Shown here piece by piece: positions 37,860-50,159 of a DNA stretch of 64,000 bases. The stretch's first letter is position 1. The number at the start of each line of letters is the position of its first letter. The notes under the pieces were generated by a model. That model did no database searches. It was not told the origin of the DNA and saw only the letters and a program-made list of their open reading frames with translations. Source of the DNA: Spinacia oleracea. Lineage: Eukaryota > Streptophyta > Magnoliopsida > Caryophyllales > Amaranthaceae. The DNA lies in NCBI RefSeq assembly GCF_020520425.1, contig NC_079487.1, positions 110,146,141-110,210,140 on the forward strand, written 5' to 3'. The position numbers were made by a program, and so were the translations under genes.

Positions 37860-38790
37860 TACATTCATCAACTGGGCAACTTACAGCCATAAATCTTCAT
37901 TCGAAGATGTATAGAAATGTTTCTTAGGAGTTCTTTTGACGGAAAGGAAAACATCATCAATAATCAGCTAAACGACATCTACAAATGATCATCAAGATCA
38001 GTGTAACATAATTAATTTAGAGATTGGATTCGATCAAAGGGGCCTAGCTGGTAGCTAGCTAATAGCACACAACTTGACAAGTAGTAATAAATGGATGTGA
38101 AATTTTACGAAACACAAAAGGCAGAGGACAAATTGAAATTTTAGTCACCTTGGTTGCATTTGCATCATGCATGTCCTTCAAGGGTCCTCGATCTCAATGA
38201 TTGACGTACACCAAAACGTTAATATATATGCCTAGTCTTATAGGTAGTACTATATAATATATATGTTATGTCCAAATAGAAAGACAAAAAAAATTAGTAC
38301 CACCAGATAAAAATTATAGGAAGATAATATTTTTGTGCGAATTTAAAAGACAATAGGTTTATGAATGAATAAAATTCATTTATTTTGAAGCAGTGTAACA
38401 TATATAATATGAATATTAAAAATGAAATTTAACTTAAACCAATCTAACTTTTGTTGTTGTTGTTGTTGTTGAATATTCAGTGTATAATCGGTTATACCTT
38501 GTAAGTTACAATCTAAACAACTTTTTTACTCACATGCTCAGCACAAGGATAAATGAATTATAGTAGACTTGGTTATTTCTATGCATAAGATACAACCGGT
38601 TATATCAATTTGCCGACTTGACTGACTTATTTGAGGCAATTGAAGGCTTTGATATAGACAAGTAAGTAAACCCTCTTGCTGTTTAGTGGTTTCCCTTAGA
38701 CTAGCTAAGGCCGTTTATTTATTTTCTTTCAAATGTGGATCTTTATTTGTGTGGATAGGATACATGTACATATACAACTTTAAAGTCCAT
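37860..38790. other. Intergenic stretch, no gene recognised
   Basis: AT-rich DNA with a short (GTT)n run near 38451-38471. Confidence 0.4.
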
Positions 38791-39076
38791 ATTGTCGGCA
38801 GAGAGCAGGTCCTTGATTGCTCAACTTATACACTATAGTACTATACTCATGGATGTTGCTAAATTTGTTGGCCTCGGGGAAAACAAGGGTTACCTTAATA
38901 CAAGATGTTGCTATACAACTCCAAAATGTAACTGTAAAATCATATACATCAGCATTCAGTACCTAAATGGTAAAGAACAACTACATGCATTTGACTATGA
39001 TTTCTGCATTCTTCTCAATATACAATTAAAGAATACTGAACTAATATTCTCGTTGAAGACGATTTATAGCAGCATT

Positions 39077-42000
39077 TCAGTACTCATTGTAATGGATAGC
39101 ACCGAGTTTCCAAACAACGAAAACTGTTGCAAACATAACTGTGCTTATAAAAACAAAAGAGAAGGCAATCAGAAACAAATCAAAACCTCCCGGGAATTCA
39201 AACGTCAGACCCGCCTTTGGCATTCCCCGCTTACTATCATCAAGCATGTTAGTAGGTGCTTGTGGAAGTCCCTTTTTACCCTTCTCACTCTCTCTCAAAG
39301 CATCCAATACGCTGCGTCCTATTACTGATTTGGCAGGCTTGGATTCTGAGTAACGGCTCAGTACCCTTGCCGCCCTTAATCTCTCTCTTGCAGTTAGCGG
39401 TGCTTTCTTCTGCGCAGATGCCGGTGTCTTGTTTTCCTGTTTTGTGTCATCGCCAACTTTTCTTTCTGAATTAGGAGAAGAAGAATCCTCCGAATTTGAA
39501 CTTTCACTAAGGTCTGTAATTATACCATCACTCTTTGCAACCAAAAGATGTGAATGTGAATGCCTTCTGTTTAAACTTATGGTTCGGGTGAATTTGATAG
39601 AGAGAAAGGGAGCTGAAACACGGTCAACCTTTGGAACAGGAGATTTGATGGAGGATCCTGAGACCTGCACAGTTGATTGAGAAAAAGGGTATGAGAAATT
39701 ATCATAATAAACACTATACAAAACATTCGTAGGACATCAACTCCCACTATTATATGTTCGTACTGGTATGATAAAACAATGATTTGCAAATTGGCATGTT
39801 TATCAGATTTTGACAGAAGATCTGAGTTCCTGAGATGCTCAAATTTAGCATTATTACACCAATTGTAACAAGTACATGAATTCACAGTTCAGCAAAAGAA
39901 CAATAATGATTCTCACAATACAATAATACAAATTGTAAACAGAAGTTTTTTCGATTTTTTTCCTCTTACGAGAAGGCATCCAACATGAACTTGCAGATAA
40001 ATAATCCATAAAATATATGAATTTTTTTGCTCAGAAGTTTGGATTGTATAGAAATCGTTTCTCAGAATGAAATTCAAGTTAATAAATCAAACCAAGGAGT
40101 ACACTAAAGTTTAGACCCGTTGTCATTTAAAGTCAAGTTCCAACTTTAAGCCAAGAGCAGGACGATAACATTTTGAGACTTCTGAGTAAAGAAAACCTTT
40201 TGAGGATGATTGGTACCGGAAGGTGCAGAAAAAAGTTACTTTGACAGTAGAGTGAACACCTTGTAACTTAAAACAGAATGAGACACACTTACGCGTAGCG
40301 TAGAGAGTTTTTTGTGGACAGTTGAGTCCAATGTAGAGGAAAAGTAAATCCAATAACAATCCAATGATTCATTCATTGTGTAGCTTTATGGTAAGAAATA
40401 TCAATATCAGTACAGCTCCCAAGCGAATACCCACACAAATATTAAGACAATCTAGGAGAGTACTCATCATAAAGGTCACCCTAAGTTTGGAACTCTCAAA
40501 ATTATGACCTTCCTCTCAGCCAGCAGTAAGTTACATAGGAATTAACCTAGCTGGTACTAAGGCTCCGTTTGGTAGGGCGTAAAATATTTTCCTAGAAAAC
40601 AGTTTTCCTCTATTTTCAATTTTACATTGTTTGGTTTGCAAAGGGGTGTAAAACCATTTTCTATAAGAGTAAAATTGCTCTCCCAATGATGGAAAACCAT
40701 TTTCCCTTCAAAATGAAGGGAAAACTGTTTTCTTATCTCTCTTGTACACTCCTCTCACAGTCTCACTACCTTCTTACTTTCCATTTCATCATTTTTCTGA
40801 CATGGAACCAAACAACGGAAAACTAAATTTGGAATTGTGTTTTCCATTGTAAATCGTTTTCCACGAAAATAGTTTTACATTGAAAATGTTTTACACCAAA
40901 CCAAACGGAGCCTAAATGACGTAATAGAAATGAATTTGAGTGTAATTTTTCAAGGAAGTAGCATCACAATGTCTGTGGACTGTGGTAATGCAATTTTATC
41001 TCCAAGTTTGTGTTTTTCTTAATAAATTTCCATTGCCACCCAATACCACCGACGAATGGTAATGGATGGAAATGATAAAATTGTGAAGAAAATGAGATAC
41101 TTGAGCATTACTGTGAGCATTGACATACAAATTTTCTTGCACAGTTATACTATATATTCACTTATCAAATGGTTCATTGGCTCAAATGATTATTCCATGG
41201 CAAATTAAAAAAATAAATAAAAATTCAATGATTTAACACTCTTGATGACCGAAGATCCAAGATTTAATCTAGGCTCCAATTCTATAATTCTATTAGCTGC
41301 AGTTAAAGTTTCAAGTGATAGCTTCAGCACTAAAAGGTTAGTGGTGATAGAAACATAAAACCAAGCTGCGATGGATATACAAACAAACCAATGACCAGCA
41401 AAAGAAGTGATCAAACTACAAGTCTAGAATATATCATTTATTCAATCACAAGTACTAAGCTGGCTTCAATTTACAGGGATCTATCAGCATTACCCCCTTG
41501 TTAATGTGACAACAATTTATAAACGGTGCTTCTTCCCGTCAATTACACAAGCCGGTAACACTATTAGAGCATGTTTGGTATAGAGTTTTTAAGTGATGGA
41601 AATAGAATCAATTTACTATTTTCATAACCTAATCTTTAGTATGAGGGGAGTGGTAACGTAATCCATTTCCTAAGGGTAACCATTACCGCAATTTGTTACC
41701 TCTTCCAACCCTATGTTAACAACATTGTTACCCTCTTCAATCCTCAATTTGTTATAAGTGATTCATTTCCTAAGCTATACCAAACAACTGATATTGGGAA
41801 TAGCTAAAAATTATCCACAATTTGGCTTGGAAACCTCAATAAATTTGCCTTTTATTTCTTTAAGCCAATCAATCTACTTGGAGCTCATGAAATTACACCA
41901 TATCCAACACCATAATTAAGGAAAAGATAATGTAAGAATTCCAAAACCATTAAACAATTTCTATTATACAATAAGGGGCTATTTTCTTTTCTTATCTGCC

Positions 42001-42321
42001 CACCTCCCAAAATCTGAACAGATCATACATAAATTATTCAGACATGCAAAATTTGACCAGAATTTAACAAAAGTATCATAATAATAAGAACGAAATATTA
42101 AGACCAGATTAACTAATCAAGCAAATACATAAGAACAAATAACCCAAAAGAAAAAAAGAAAAAAGAAAAAAGAAAGAAAGAGGGAGTATACATACAGAAT
42201 TAAAAGAGACGACGGAGTTGAAAGAAACCGCCATCATTAGGTGGTGGTCGGAGGCTGAAGATGAACCATAAGAGCTTCTCAAACTGGTGTTGGGCGTTTG
42301 TGGCACCAAACTACTCTTCAC
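39077..42321 (-). CDS. Probable plastid-targeted single-pass membrane protein, two exons
   Basis: Exon 1 (42196-42321) and exon 2 (39077-39664) join in phase 0 across a 2.5-kb GT...TGTGCAG intron. From the first ATG the product is 237 residues. An in-frame MMAVSFNSVVSFNS at codons 29-30 looks like a better plastid transit start and would give about 209. The N-terminal 80 residues are rich in Ser, Thr, Arg and poor in acids, as in transit peptides. Next come an acidic/Ser stretch, a basic helix (KKAPLTARERLRAARVLSRY), a conserved-looking block (KSVIGRSVLDALRESEKGKK) and one hydrophobic segment (FDLFLIAFSFVFISTVMFAT to VWKLG) close to the C-terminus. I do not recognise the family. The layout suggests an inner-envelope or thylakoid protein with its long N-terminal part in stroma; this is inference. 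Confidence 0.8.
40561..40912. mobile_element. Tourist-like MITE in the plastid-protein intron, 352 bp
   Basis: The ends are GGCTCCGTTTGGTAGGGCG and, reversed, GGCTCCGTTTGGTTTGGTG, flanked by TAA (40558-40560, 40913-40915). The 3-bp duplication points to PIF/Harbinger. It is a relative of 44089-44403. Confidence 0.85.
41573..41790. mobile_element. Possible small MITE with GTTTGGTATAG ends
   Basis: GCATGTTTGGTATAG near 41575 faces GCTATACCAAACA near 41775. No duplication was recognised. Internal GGTAAC/GTTACC words also occur near 50460-50560. Confidence 0.4.
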
Positions 42322-43162
42322 TCTTGCCTTCTTGATAGAATTTCTTTCTTCTTCAAATATTTTCTACTCACTACTCGACTTCTATTGCGCGTGTAAACCC
42401 AATCAATCTATTTCTTTCTTTCTTTCTTTTTTCCCTGTTTTTTTTAATGATTTTTTCAATAAATAAAATACGATTTTTTGCAAAAGACCGTCTCGATTAA
42501 TCAAACCGCCATACCACATGACATGACACGTTACTATTCTCCATTCCTCCTACCGTCCTCCTATTTGGGTAAGCATACTATTGACATATTGAGGATGGTT
42601 GACAGAGTGACAGTTAAGTAAGTGTCAGACGGTCTGATATAAGAATAGCTAAAGTATTTAACTTATCATCAACAAATTCTTTAAACCATTTTGTAATTTT
42701 TTTTGAAGTTAATTTAATGCATATATTTATTTTTAGAGAATATAATCAAGTTGCTAGATAAGCATTTAAATTGGCCCACAAATTTTCAGCGTATGCCAAA
42801 ATAAAATAAAATATTCAGCCTATGATCAAGGATTTAATGTATATTTAGATGTTGGTATTTATAAGATGTTTTTAAATAAAAAAAATTAGATAGTTTAACG
42901 TTCTCTATTTCCCTCGAAAAAAAGGTCATTCTCTTGATTCTCTCGGAAAGATAAAAGTCAGTTTTAATAACGAAAAATAGACTTTAGAAAGAATATAATT
43001 ACCATTTTGTATAAATTTTCATTGGTTTTACCTTTTACAGTGGAAGGTCGTAATGTTTCTTCTCTTATTTTCTTTGTACTTTGTATCTAGGATTGTCAGC
43101 CTATTCCAAGCCTATTCTGAAGTGACTTTGAGTTTTGTTCTTCCCTATTCTCTTCATTCCCC

Positions 43163-43194
<32 letters not shown>

Positions 43195-43548
43195 TTTTTT
43201 TTTTAACAATTTAGACAATGATGTATATTGGCCAGGTCAAGTTCTGGGTACCTGAAAACTCACAAATTCAATTTTGGTTCCATTAGGATCATAACCATAA
43301 AAACCAGCACAGTATATCACAATTAGCCGCCATTTAGGCAAAGAGATAGCTCATAGTTGCCTGCATTTCAGGTAGATATGTAACAATAAACACGTGCTGT
43401 TAACTCCGTTGTCAGATTAGTGAACCATTTATGCAACAACACAAATTTGCTGCATCCTAGAATGGCACTTGAGACTAAGACTATTTATACCGACTATGTA
43501 GTAAGGCAAAAAAAACATTACAAGTATGGTTAAGTTAATTTTGTTATC
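42322..43548. other. Spacer between the plastid-protein gene and ALG11
   Basis: It contains the upstream region of the plastid-protein gene and a CTTTC-rich stretch (42345-42440). A GACCGTCTC/GACGGTCTG pair (42489 and 42628) may be the ends of a small element. The poly-C tract is listed separately. Confidence 0.4.
43164..43204 (+). repeat. Poly-C tract of 31 bases followed by poly-T
   Basis: Thirty-one uninterrupted C (43164-43194) then ten T, preceded by CCCCT. Such a long C run is rare in plant DNA. Confidence 0.95.
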
Positions 43549-46500
43549 TCAGGAAGTTTGGCATAAAATTGGTCGAACTGAAGCCTTAAAATCTTCGTAA
43601 AACTTCTGCTCTGAAAATCTGCCTGCTTGCTTCCTGGCAGCGGCAGCTATCTCAAGTCTTTTGGTCTCTGGCATTGTCAAAACTTCAAGAATAGCTTCTG
43701 CATATTCATCCAAAGATTCTGCAAGAAATCCTGTTTTCTGTCCATCTTCTTCCAACACGATGTCCATCTTCGGACCAGCTGAATTGTGGGCTGGGGGTAG
43801 ATGAGGAAATTTAACAACAATTATCAATTATGCATTAGATGTTGCCTCACACATACAAAGTTAAGTTAAGTTAAGCTATTGTTTCTTCACAATGCTTACC
43901 AATCGGGACTGCACCAGCAGCCATAAATTCCACAACGCTTATGCCAAAATGCTCATCTGTCATGGTATGAATTCCTGCAATGGCAGCCCCCAAAAGTTTG
44001 ACCAAGTCCCTGCACATTCACTCAGATATAAGCCAACATTTTTTTTTCCTTATAACTATTACTTCGTATAATGGTGGACTACCCTTTAGGCTCTGTTAGG
44101 TAGGGTGTAAAACGTTTTCAGGGAAAACGATTTCCCCCTTTTCAATCATTTTACGTCCTTTGGTTTGGCAAGAGATGGAAAACAATTTTCCATAACCCCT
44201 CAAAGGTGTAAAACCATTTTCCATTTGAAAGGAAAGGAAACCACTTTCGCATCTTTCCTCCTTACCTCCATCTTTCTTCTTCCAATCAATCTTCACCAAT
44301 TTTCTTGTAAGGAACCAAACAAAGTAAAACAAGTTTGGAATTGTGGTTTTCCTTTAAAAATCATTTTTCATTGAAAACGTTTTGCGCCAAACCAAACGGA
44401 GCCTTAGTGTAAGAATTAGTTTTCACCATTAGTAACTTTTTTGGCCTAAGTTGAAGTGCATTAGTATCCATAAGGCCATGCCTAACCTAGTGTTAGAGTG
44501 TCCGACACGACTCATATGGGTACTTGAGTGAAATGAAAAGTCCATGCAGCACGACTTATAGTTATGACCTTATGATCCATATCCTGCCTACACAGATGAC
44601 TAGGACACAAGCTAAAGACCCGTGACAGTAACAAAGAGTGCTGACACTTTGACTATGTGAGTATGTTCACATAAATTGCATACCTGTACATGATATTTTT
44701 GTGGAATTCCACGTCATTCTCCACCTTAAGCTCAACAGCCATCTCTTTCAACTTTTGTAGTCTATCTTCATCTCCCTTATTGCGACAACTACCCACGAGC
44801 TGGAGCTTAGGTTTAGGCAAGCCTGGATCCATTTGACTAATGGCTTTTGCAAACGCCTTGAGTTGAAGAGGATGTGCCTGAGATAAATGCAGGAACACAC
44901 TTAATAAGTGTCATAATGGGCATCAGAAAGGCCTGAGGATGACAACCACAGCAATGATACCTTGCATAAGAGTTTTACATAGAAATGCCCACCTTCTCAG
45001 GACGAAACTGAGCCACCGATATAATAGCTGGCACATCTATGGCCCTTTCCAGAGGTAGAGCCTGGTTAAGGTAAAGAAAGTAAGAAAGATGAAATCAAGC
45101 AAACAAAACTAAAAACATGAAAGATAAGTGGTAAATCAGCTAGCCAGCAAAAAAAAGTATATAGGATTTTTTCAGAAAACTCAATGCAAATGTATATCCC
45201 AGATTATACTATCTGCCTTTTGTTCTTAGCCTCCTCAAGCTACTTAGGAAATATTTACTTGTAGTTCTACATATCGCCAGAGAATGAGGTGAGATTTCCA
45301 GCTCAGGCAGCACAACAGAAGAGGTAAGCATACTGTCAGAATTAACTAGAGAATCTCATATCAGTTACCTGCAGGCTTGAAGTATCACATGGAGGATAGA
45401 CTCTCTTAGTACGCTCAGGAATTCTCCAAAGCTTCACAATATGTGACTGAGTCCAGGATGAATTCACCATGACTATGTGAGCATAAGACCCAACAAAGCC
45501 ATACAACCAAGTGAAGATTGAATAGTAAATTATCTTGCACCGCGATAGCCAAACACTGCCACAAAACAACCAATTGAGAATATCAACTTTTGAGTTATGG
45601 TGGTCACATGCAGCTTTTTTTTACAGTCTACGGAATTGCGGCAGAGGGGGGGGGGGGGAATAGTACAGAGCATGATCAAACAAGTGGGTGGCCTGAGGTT
45701 TTTGCTGGTTATGTAGGGGAAACGGAGAGGTTTGAACTCAACAACATTTTACATCCAAGCACCTAAAGCTCTCCCTTGGTTGACATAGCAATGTACCTTC
45801 AAAGGTCTAGACAGCCTCCACATAATAAAATAAATAATATTCTGAAAGTAAGATTTCTTACAGACTTATGCCATGACAAAGGGCAGATGTGGAACAATTA
45901 TTTATCTCCATCAATAAAAAGAAAGAAACGAATAAGAACAGAAACAAAGAAGATGACGAACCACAAATGCACTATGCATCAGATAGCAAGTAGCAACAAA
46001 TTTAATTTTAAAAATATGCAGTTTTATGAAGTGATAAAAACAAGCATCCTGATATCCTATAATGGAAATTCGAGCAGTAATAATCAACTGCGAAAAGAAA
46101 GGGTCTAAGAAAAAATATTTCCTTCCACACACTGTCTCCTTTGGCAATTCTTAATTCAGATTTAAAAATGTTAAAAAGAAGAAGCAAATCAAATGAAGAA
46201 AAACCAACCTTCTGGCAATGAAGTCATCATTGTTATACAAAGCACTCCTCGAACGAACCCGAGAGACCATATCTGAACTAATGGTTGGATAATGAGTATA
46301 GCTGATTACTTTGCAGCCAAAAATCCTTGCCAGCGGGTAAGTAAAAGCATAACCACTGGTATCAAAATAATACAAAGGTGTCAACTTGCACAGAGCTTCC
46401 CAACACAGGTAGACTGAACCAAGGCTCTGACCAATCATAGTGAAGCGAGGATATGTTGCCTCTTCAATCCATTTTCTTTTGTTTAGATGCACCACCTAAT

Positions 46501-47786
46501 ACGCGAAGCCACAATTATTTCAGTACTGACAACACTATCAATGCCTTCTACGTTCTAACTGATATGGAGTATGAGGCAACAAAGAGAGCAAGATATCAAA
46601 GAAAACTCAAAGATATTTTTGTCAGCTAGGATGTATACGATTTAATCCACTTAGTTTGGGGTACACCATAATGCCACAAAAAGGGAAAGACGATATGTAG
46701 TGTTATCAAACGACAACCGTAATAATGCAGATGGTTTGCAGCTGAAACAGCTTGCCTTTATCATCTCAGTTCAACTAAAAATATAAGGTCACAACCGTTG
46801 CATCCATAGGGACGTTATTCGCTAAATGGACTAAAGGAGTGCAGTCATCTACATAAAACCAATCAAATTTCACAACTTTATAGCACCAGACCACCAGTCA
46901 GCCTCTATGATTGCATTCCAGTCAATGCAATACAGAATTCAGATAAGGGTAAAAGCAAGACAATTTTGCTCCAACTAAAATTTTAATTCCCAAGGATTAG
47001 TATGAATCATCTCCTTAAGCTACCTCATATTAAACTCTCAGTCAAAAGTCCCACAAATCTGAAAATACCCACACAGCAACAAAATTGCACAGTCGCAGTT
47101 GAACTTGCAAGATACCAACAATAAAAATTAAACAAGCAATATAAAGAAGAAATCCTATCTTAAATGCTTAAATTAGCTATATAATCAAACTTCAAAATCC
47201 AACTACATTTCTAGCAAAATAAAGTAAGACATTGATACATTCTATTCGTATCAATTAGCCTTAGTTGGAAAAAATTGCGGGTGGTACGGCTGGTACACAC
47301 GGCCTCCGGTCGAATCTCGTCTACATTACTATCATTGTGGCTTTAAAACAGCCCAAATTTCAAAGACCCAGAAAACCCCACATGGTAATCACCTAAATTT
47401 GCACCAATAAAACCAACCAAAACAACAAAACCCCAATCCGAAACAAAAGAAAATAGTAAACTAAGAGAACTAGAAATTCCAAAGATTAGGCAAACCTTAG
47501 GTGGGTTAATCAAATGAACTCCAAAACGATCAGTGGCTCGAGCCATTAAACTCTGTGGTGAAGCATCATGATCACCCGTGTAAATTACGCAATCGAGGTC
47601 TGATCGTTCATCTTGGATGGCCTTAACTGCACACCACAACACTCTCTCTCCTCCACCTCCATCGTTGGTGTATGGATGGAAAAACCCAGCTGCATTTTTC
47701 CTGTTTTTTCTTCCACTTATCATTCTTATTGGGATTCTCAGGATTTTGCTGAGCAAAGCTGAGATTATCATGTAAATTATCATCAT
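43549..47786 (-). CDS. ALG11: ALG11, GDP-Man:Man3GlcNAc2-PP-dolichol alpha-1,2-mannosyltransferase
   Basis: Seven exons read on the minus strand: 47496-47786, 46209-46495, 45369-45555, 44993-45061, 44684-44877, 43900-44009 and 43549-43790. All have GT-AG borders and matching phases, giving 459 residues, about the size of plant ALG11. An N-terminal hydrophobic anchor ([20 protein letters not shown]) is followed by [20 protein letters not shown], the Gly-rich acceptor-side motif of the family. Then come [21 protein letters not shown] and the GT4-type C-terminal domain with [21 protein letters not shown] and [20 protein letters not shown], holding the E-x7-E sugar-nucleotide motif. The enzyme adds the fourth and fifth mannoses to the dolichol-linked glycan on the cytosolic face of the ER. 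In Arabidopsis the gene is known as LEW3. It looks intact. Intron 5 holds a MITE. Confidence 0.95.
44089..44403. mobile_element. Tourist-like MITE in ALG11 intron 5, 315 bp
   Basis: The ends are GGCTCTGTTAGGTAGGGTG and, reversed, GGCTCCGTTTGGTTTGGCG, flanked by TTA (44086-44088, 44404-44406). Same family as 40561-40912. Confidence 0.85.
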
Positions 47787-47789
47787 TTT

Positions 47790-48735
47790 TATGGGTTTTT
47801 GTTGTTGTTGCCCAATAATTTCATGGGACAGAGATTTGATTTACTGAGCAAGAGAGAGAGAGATTGGAGTTTGTTTTTGCAAGGAAAGATGGAATCTTTT
47901 GTGAAGGGGAAGATAGGCGTGGAGAAAGCGAAAAAATTCTTAGATCCCAACTTTTCCTTTTAATTTTAAGTAACTCTAGTTTAGCGAGTACGAGTTAAAA
48001 TTGTTAAAACATTACAGTATTAAAAAAAAAAAAAATTGTAAAAATTGGAGAATTTCTTAGTATTATCTTGTTTGGTAGTTTAAATACAAGTAGAAAAATA
48101 TGGAAAATAAAATGTGTGGAAATACAAGTTGAATCTTATCTGTTTTATTTCCCACATTTTTCCCATTAGATGTGATGTAAAAATTATAAAAATTGTGGAA
48201 AACATAATTAAACAAGTGAAAAATATACTTCGTATAATATAGCATTCTTCATAGCTTTCCATAATAATTAGCCAAATAAATTAAAATTTAGAGATTTCCA
48301 CATATTTCTTCATATTTACTTAAAAAAAAAAAATCATACTTTTACTTTTACTCACATTTCCACATTATGCAATGTTATGTTCTTTATGCAGCCCGTCCAA
48401 AAAAAACGTTCTTTATGTAGATTCTAAAAACATTGTTAATGTTCTTTATGCAGAGCCAATTGCTAGGCAATGTGCCAATGTTATGCATTGGCAAAATAAG
48501 CCAATTAAGCGGCACTATAAAAAAAAGAAAAAAAAAAAAGAAAAAAAGAAGAAGCAGCATATAATGTAAAAGATTTACTTCTATATGATTTTTTTTGAGG
48601 GAAAAAAAATCAGAATAATTATCAAATAAATCAATTCGACTGTAAATATGATTTATAAACAAAAGGGGAAAAGTTATATGAAATGATAAAATAAAATTAA
48701 AAAATAAAATAATAGAGGAATGAGTTGACTTTTCT
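47790..48735. other. ALG11 upstream region and AT-rich spacer
   Basis: GA-rich leader (47840-47865) upstream of ALG11. The rest is AT-rich with A and T runs and no supported gene. Confidence 0.4.
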
Positions 48736-48741
48736 TATGTA

Positions 48742-49064
48742 CTCCCTTCGTCTCTTTTTGTTTTTTACGTTTGATATTTTTCACGCGATTTAACGACTAT
48801 TTAATGTGCATTGAGATTCCTCTACTTTTTTATTTAAACAAGAAAAATTACGTTTATTTATAATGTTTTCACTTTTATCAAAAATCTGACATCGGGAAAA
48901 TGAGAAATATTTAATGTCCAATGGATTTAATTGGTTAAAATAATATTTGGGCACAAATTTTGATAGAATATTAATGCATTATGTGACAATATAAAAGGAA
49001 ATGTAAAGAACAAAATAAAACACCCAAAATGGAATACGTAAAAAACAAAAAGAGACGGAGGGAG
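48742..49064. mobile_element. Stowaway-type MITE, 323 bp
   Basis: The ends are CTCCCTTCGTCTCTTTTTGT and, reversed, CTCCCTCCGTCTCTTTTTGT, flanked by TA (48740-48741, 49065-49066). The interior is shared with 55565-55909. Confidence 0.92.
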
Positions 49065-49156
49065 TAGTATTTACCCTTCCCTAAAAGAATTGTCCCATAT
49101 TCTTTTTTGAATGTCTCCTTTTTACTATTTATATGCACATTATACGCTCAAATATA

Positions 49157-49484
49157 CTATTTCCGTTTCTTAATACTCGCACCGGTTTGACCGGTGCGGA
49201 GTTTAAGACACTTGAATTGACTTATTAATTTAATGTGTGTTAGTTGATAATAGTGTATTGTTTTTAATATAGTTAGTGGGAAATGTGTATGGGGTGGGAA
49301 GTGGTGAGTGGGGGTGTGTGAATTTTTAAATGATTTTTTGTAGGGAGTAGGGGTGTAGGCGGGTTAGTAGATAAGTGTGAAAAATAATATAATATTGGTA
49401 AAAGTTTTCATTTATAGAAGCGGTACAAGTATTAAGGGACGACCCAAAAAAGAAAGCGTTGCGAGTATTAAGGGACGGAGGGAG
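49157..49484. mobile_element. Stowaway-type MITE, 328 bp
   Basis: The left end CTATTTCCGTTTCTTAATAC and the right end, reversed, CTCCCTCCGTCCCTTAATAC both continue TCGCA. TA lies on both sides (49155-49156, 49485-49486). The AAGTATTAAGGGACG word occurs twice near the right end. Confidence 0.85.
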
Positions 49485-49723
49485 TAATAAAGAGAAATTT
49501 ACTCTACATACATATTTTAGGGATCGAGGGAGTATTTAGTGGAGGTAGGCTACACCTCTGGTGGACAGAGGATTTTTGCACCATACCCATCCCAAAAAAA
49601 AAGTAAAATAAAAGAAATCGGAAAAGATGGGCCACCCTTAAATAAATGTGAAAAAATGTTGATAATTTGTTATATATTGTCAGCGGTAATATAAGTATTA
49701 TCATTGTTGTATATATACTGTTA

Positions 49724-50154
49724 TCTATTACTATATACTAAAAGAGACATCAGGAATGACACGTGTCAATTTCTGATACGATTTTTTCCCGCCAAAAATC
49801 ACTTTCCCAAAAATTTTATCTATTTTATTTTATTTTTATTCTCTACCTTTTTTATAAACTATTTAGGTATGAAAATAAAATTTAGTTAATAAATTATAGC
49901 AATAATAGATACGACGTAATAATAATTATTCTAAGTTGGCAATATTTTAGTTAAATCGCTATATTAATAATGGATAAAATATCACTCAATATTTTGTTCA
50001 AATTACCATATTAGCATTTTAAATATGTATATTAGTTTGATAAATTTAAATGAATATGTTAAAAATGTTATAACTATGCAGTAGTTTGGGACATTCAGTT
50101 AAATATTTGGTGAAAAAATGATCAAAATCCGTGCGTGCACGGGATCTAATCTAA
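49724..50154 (+). mobile_element. Non-autonomous Helitron, 431 bp, second copy
   Basis: It begins TCTATTACTATATACTAAAA after an A and ends CCGTGCGTGCACGGG-ATCTAATCTAA before a T. It has the same length and orientation as 37185-37615 with scattered substitutions. The CTAA end is within the CTRR rule. Confidence 0.88.
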
Positions 50155-50159
50155 TTATT

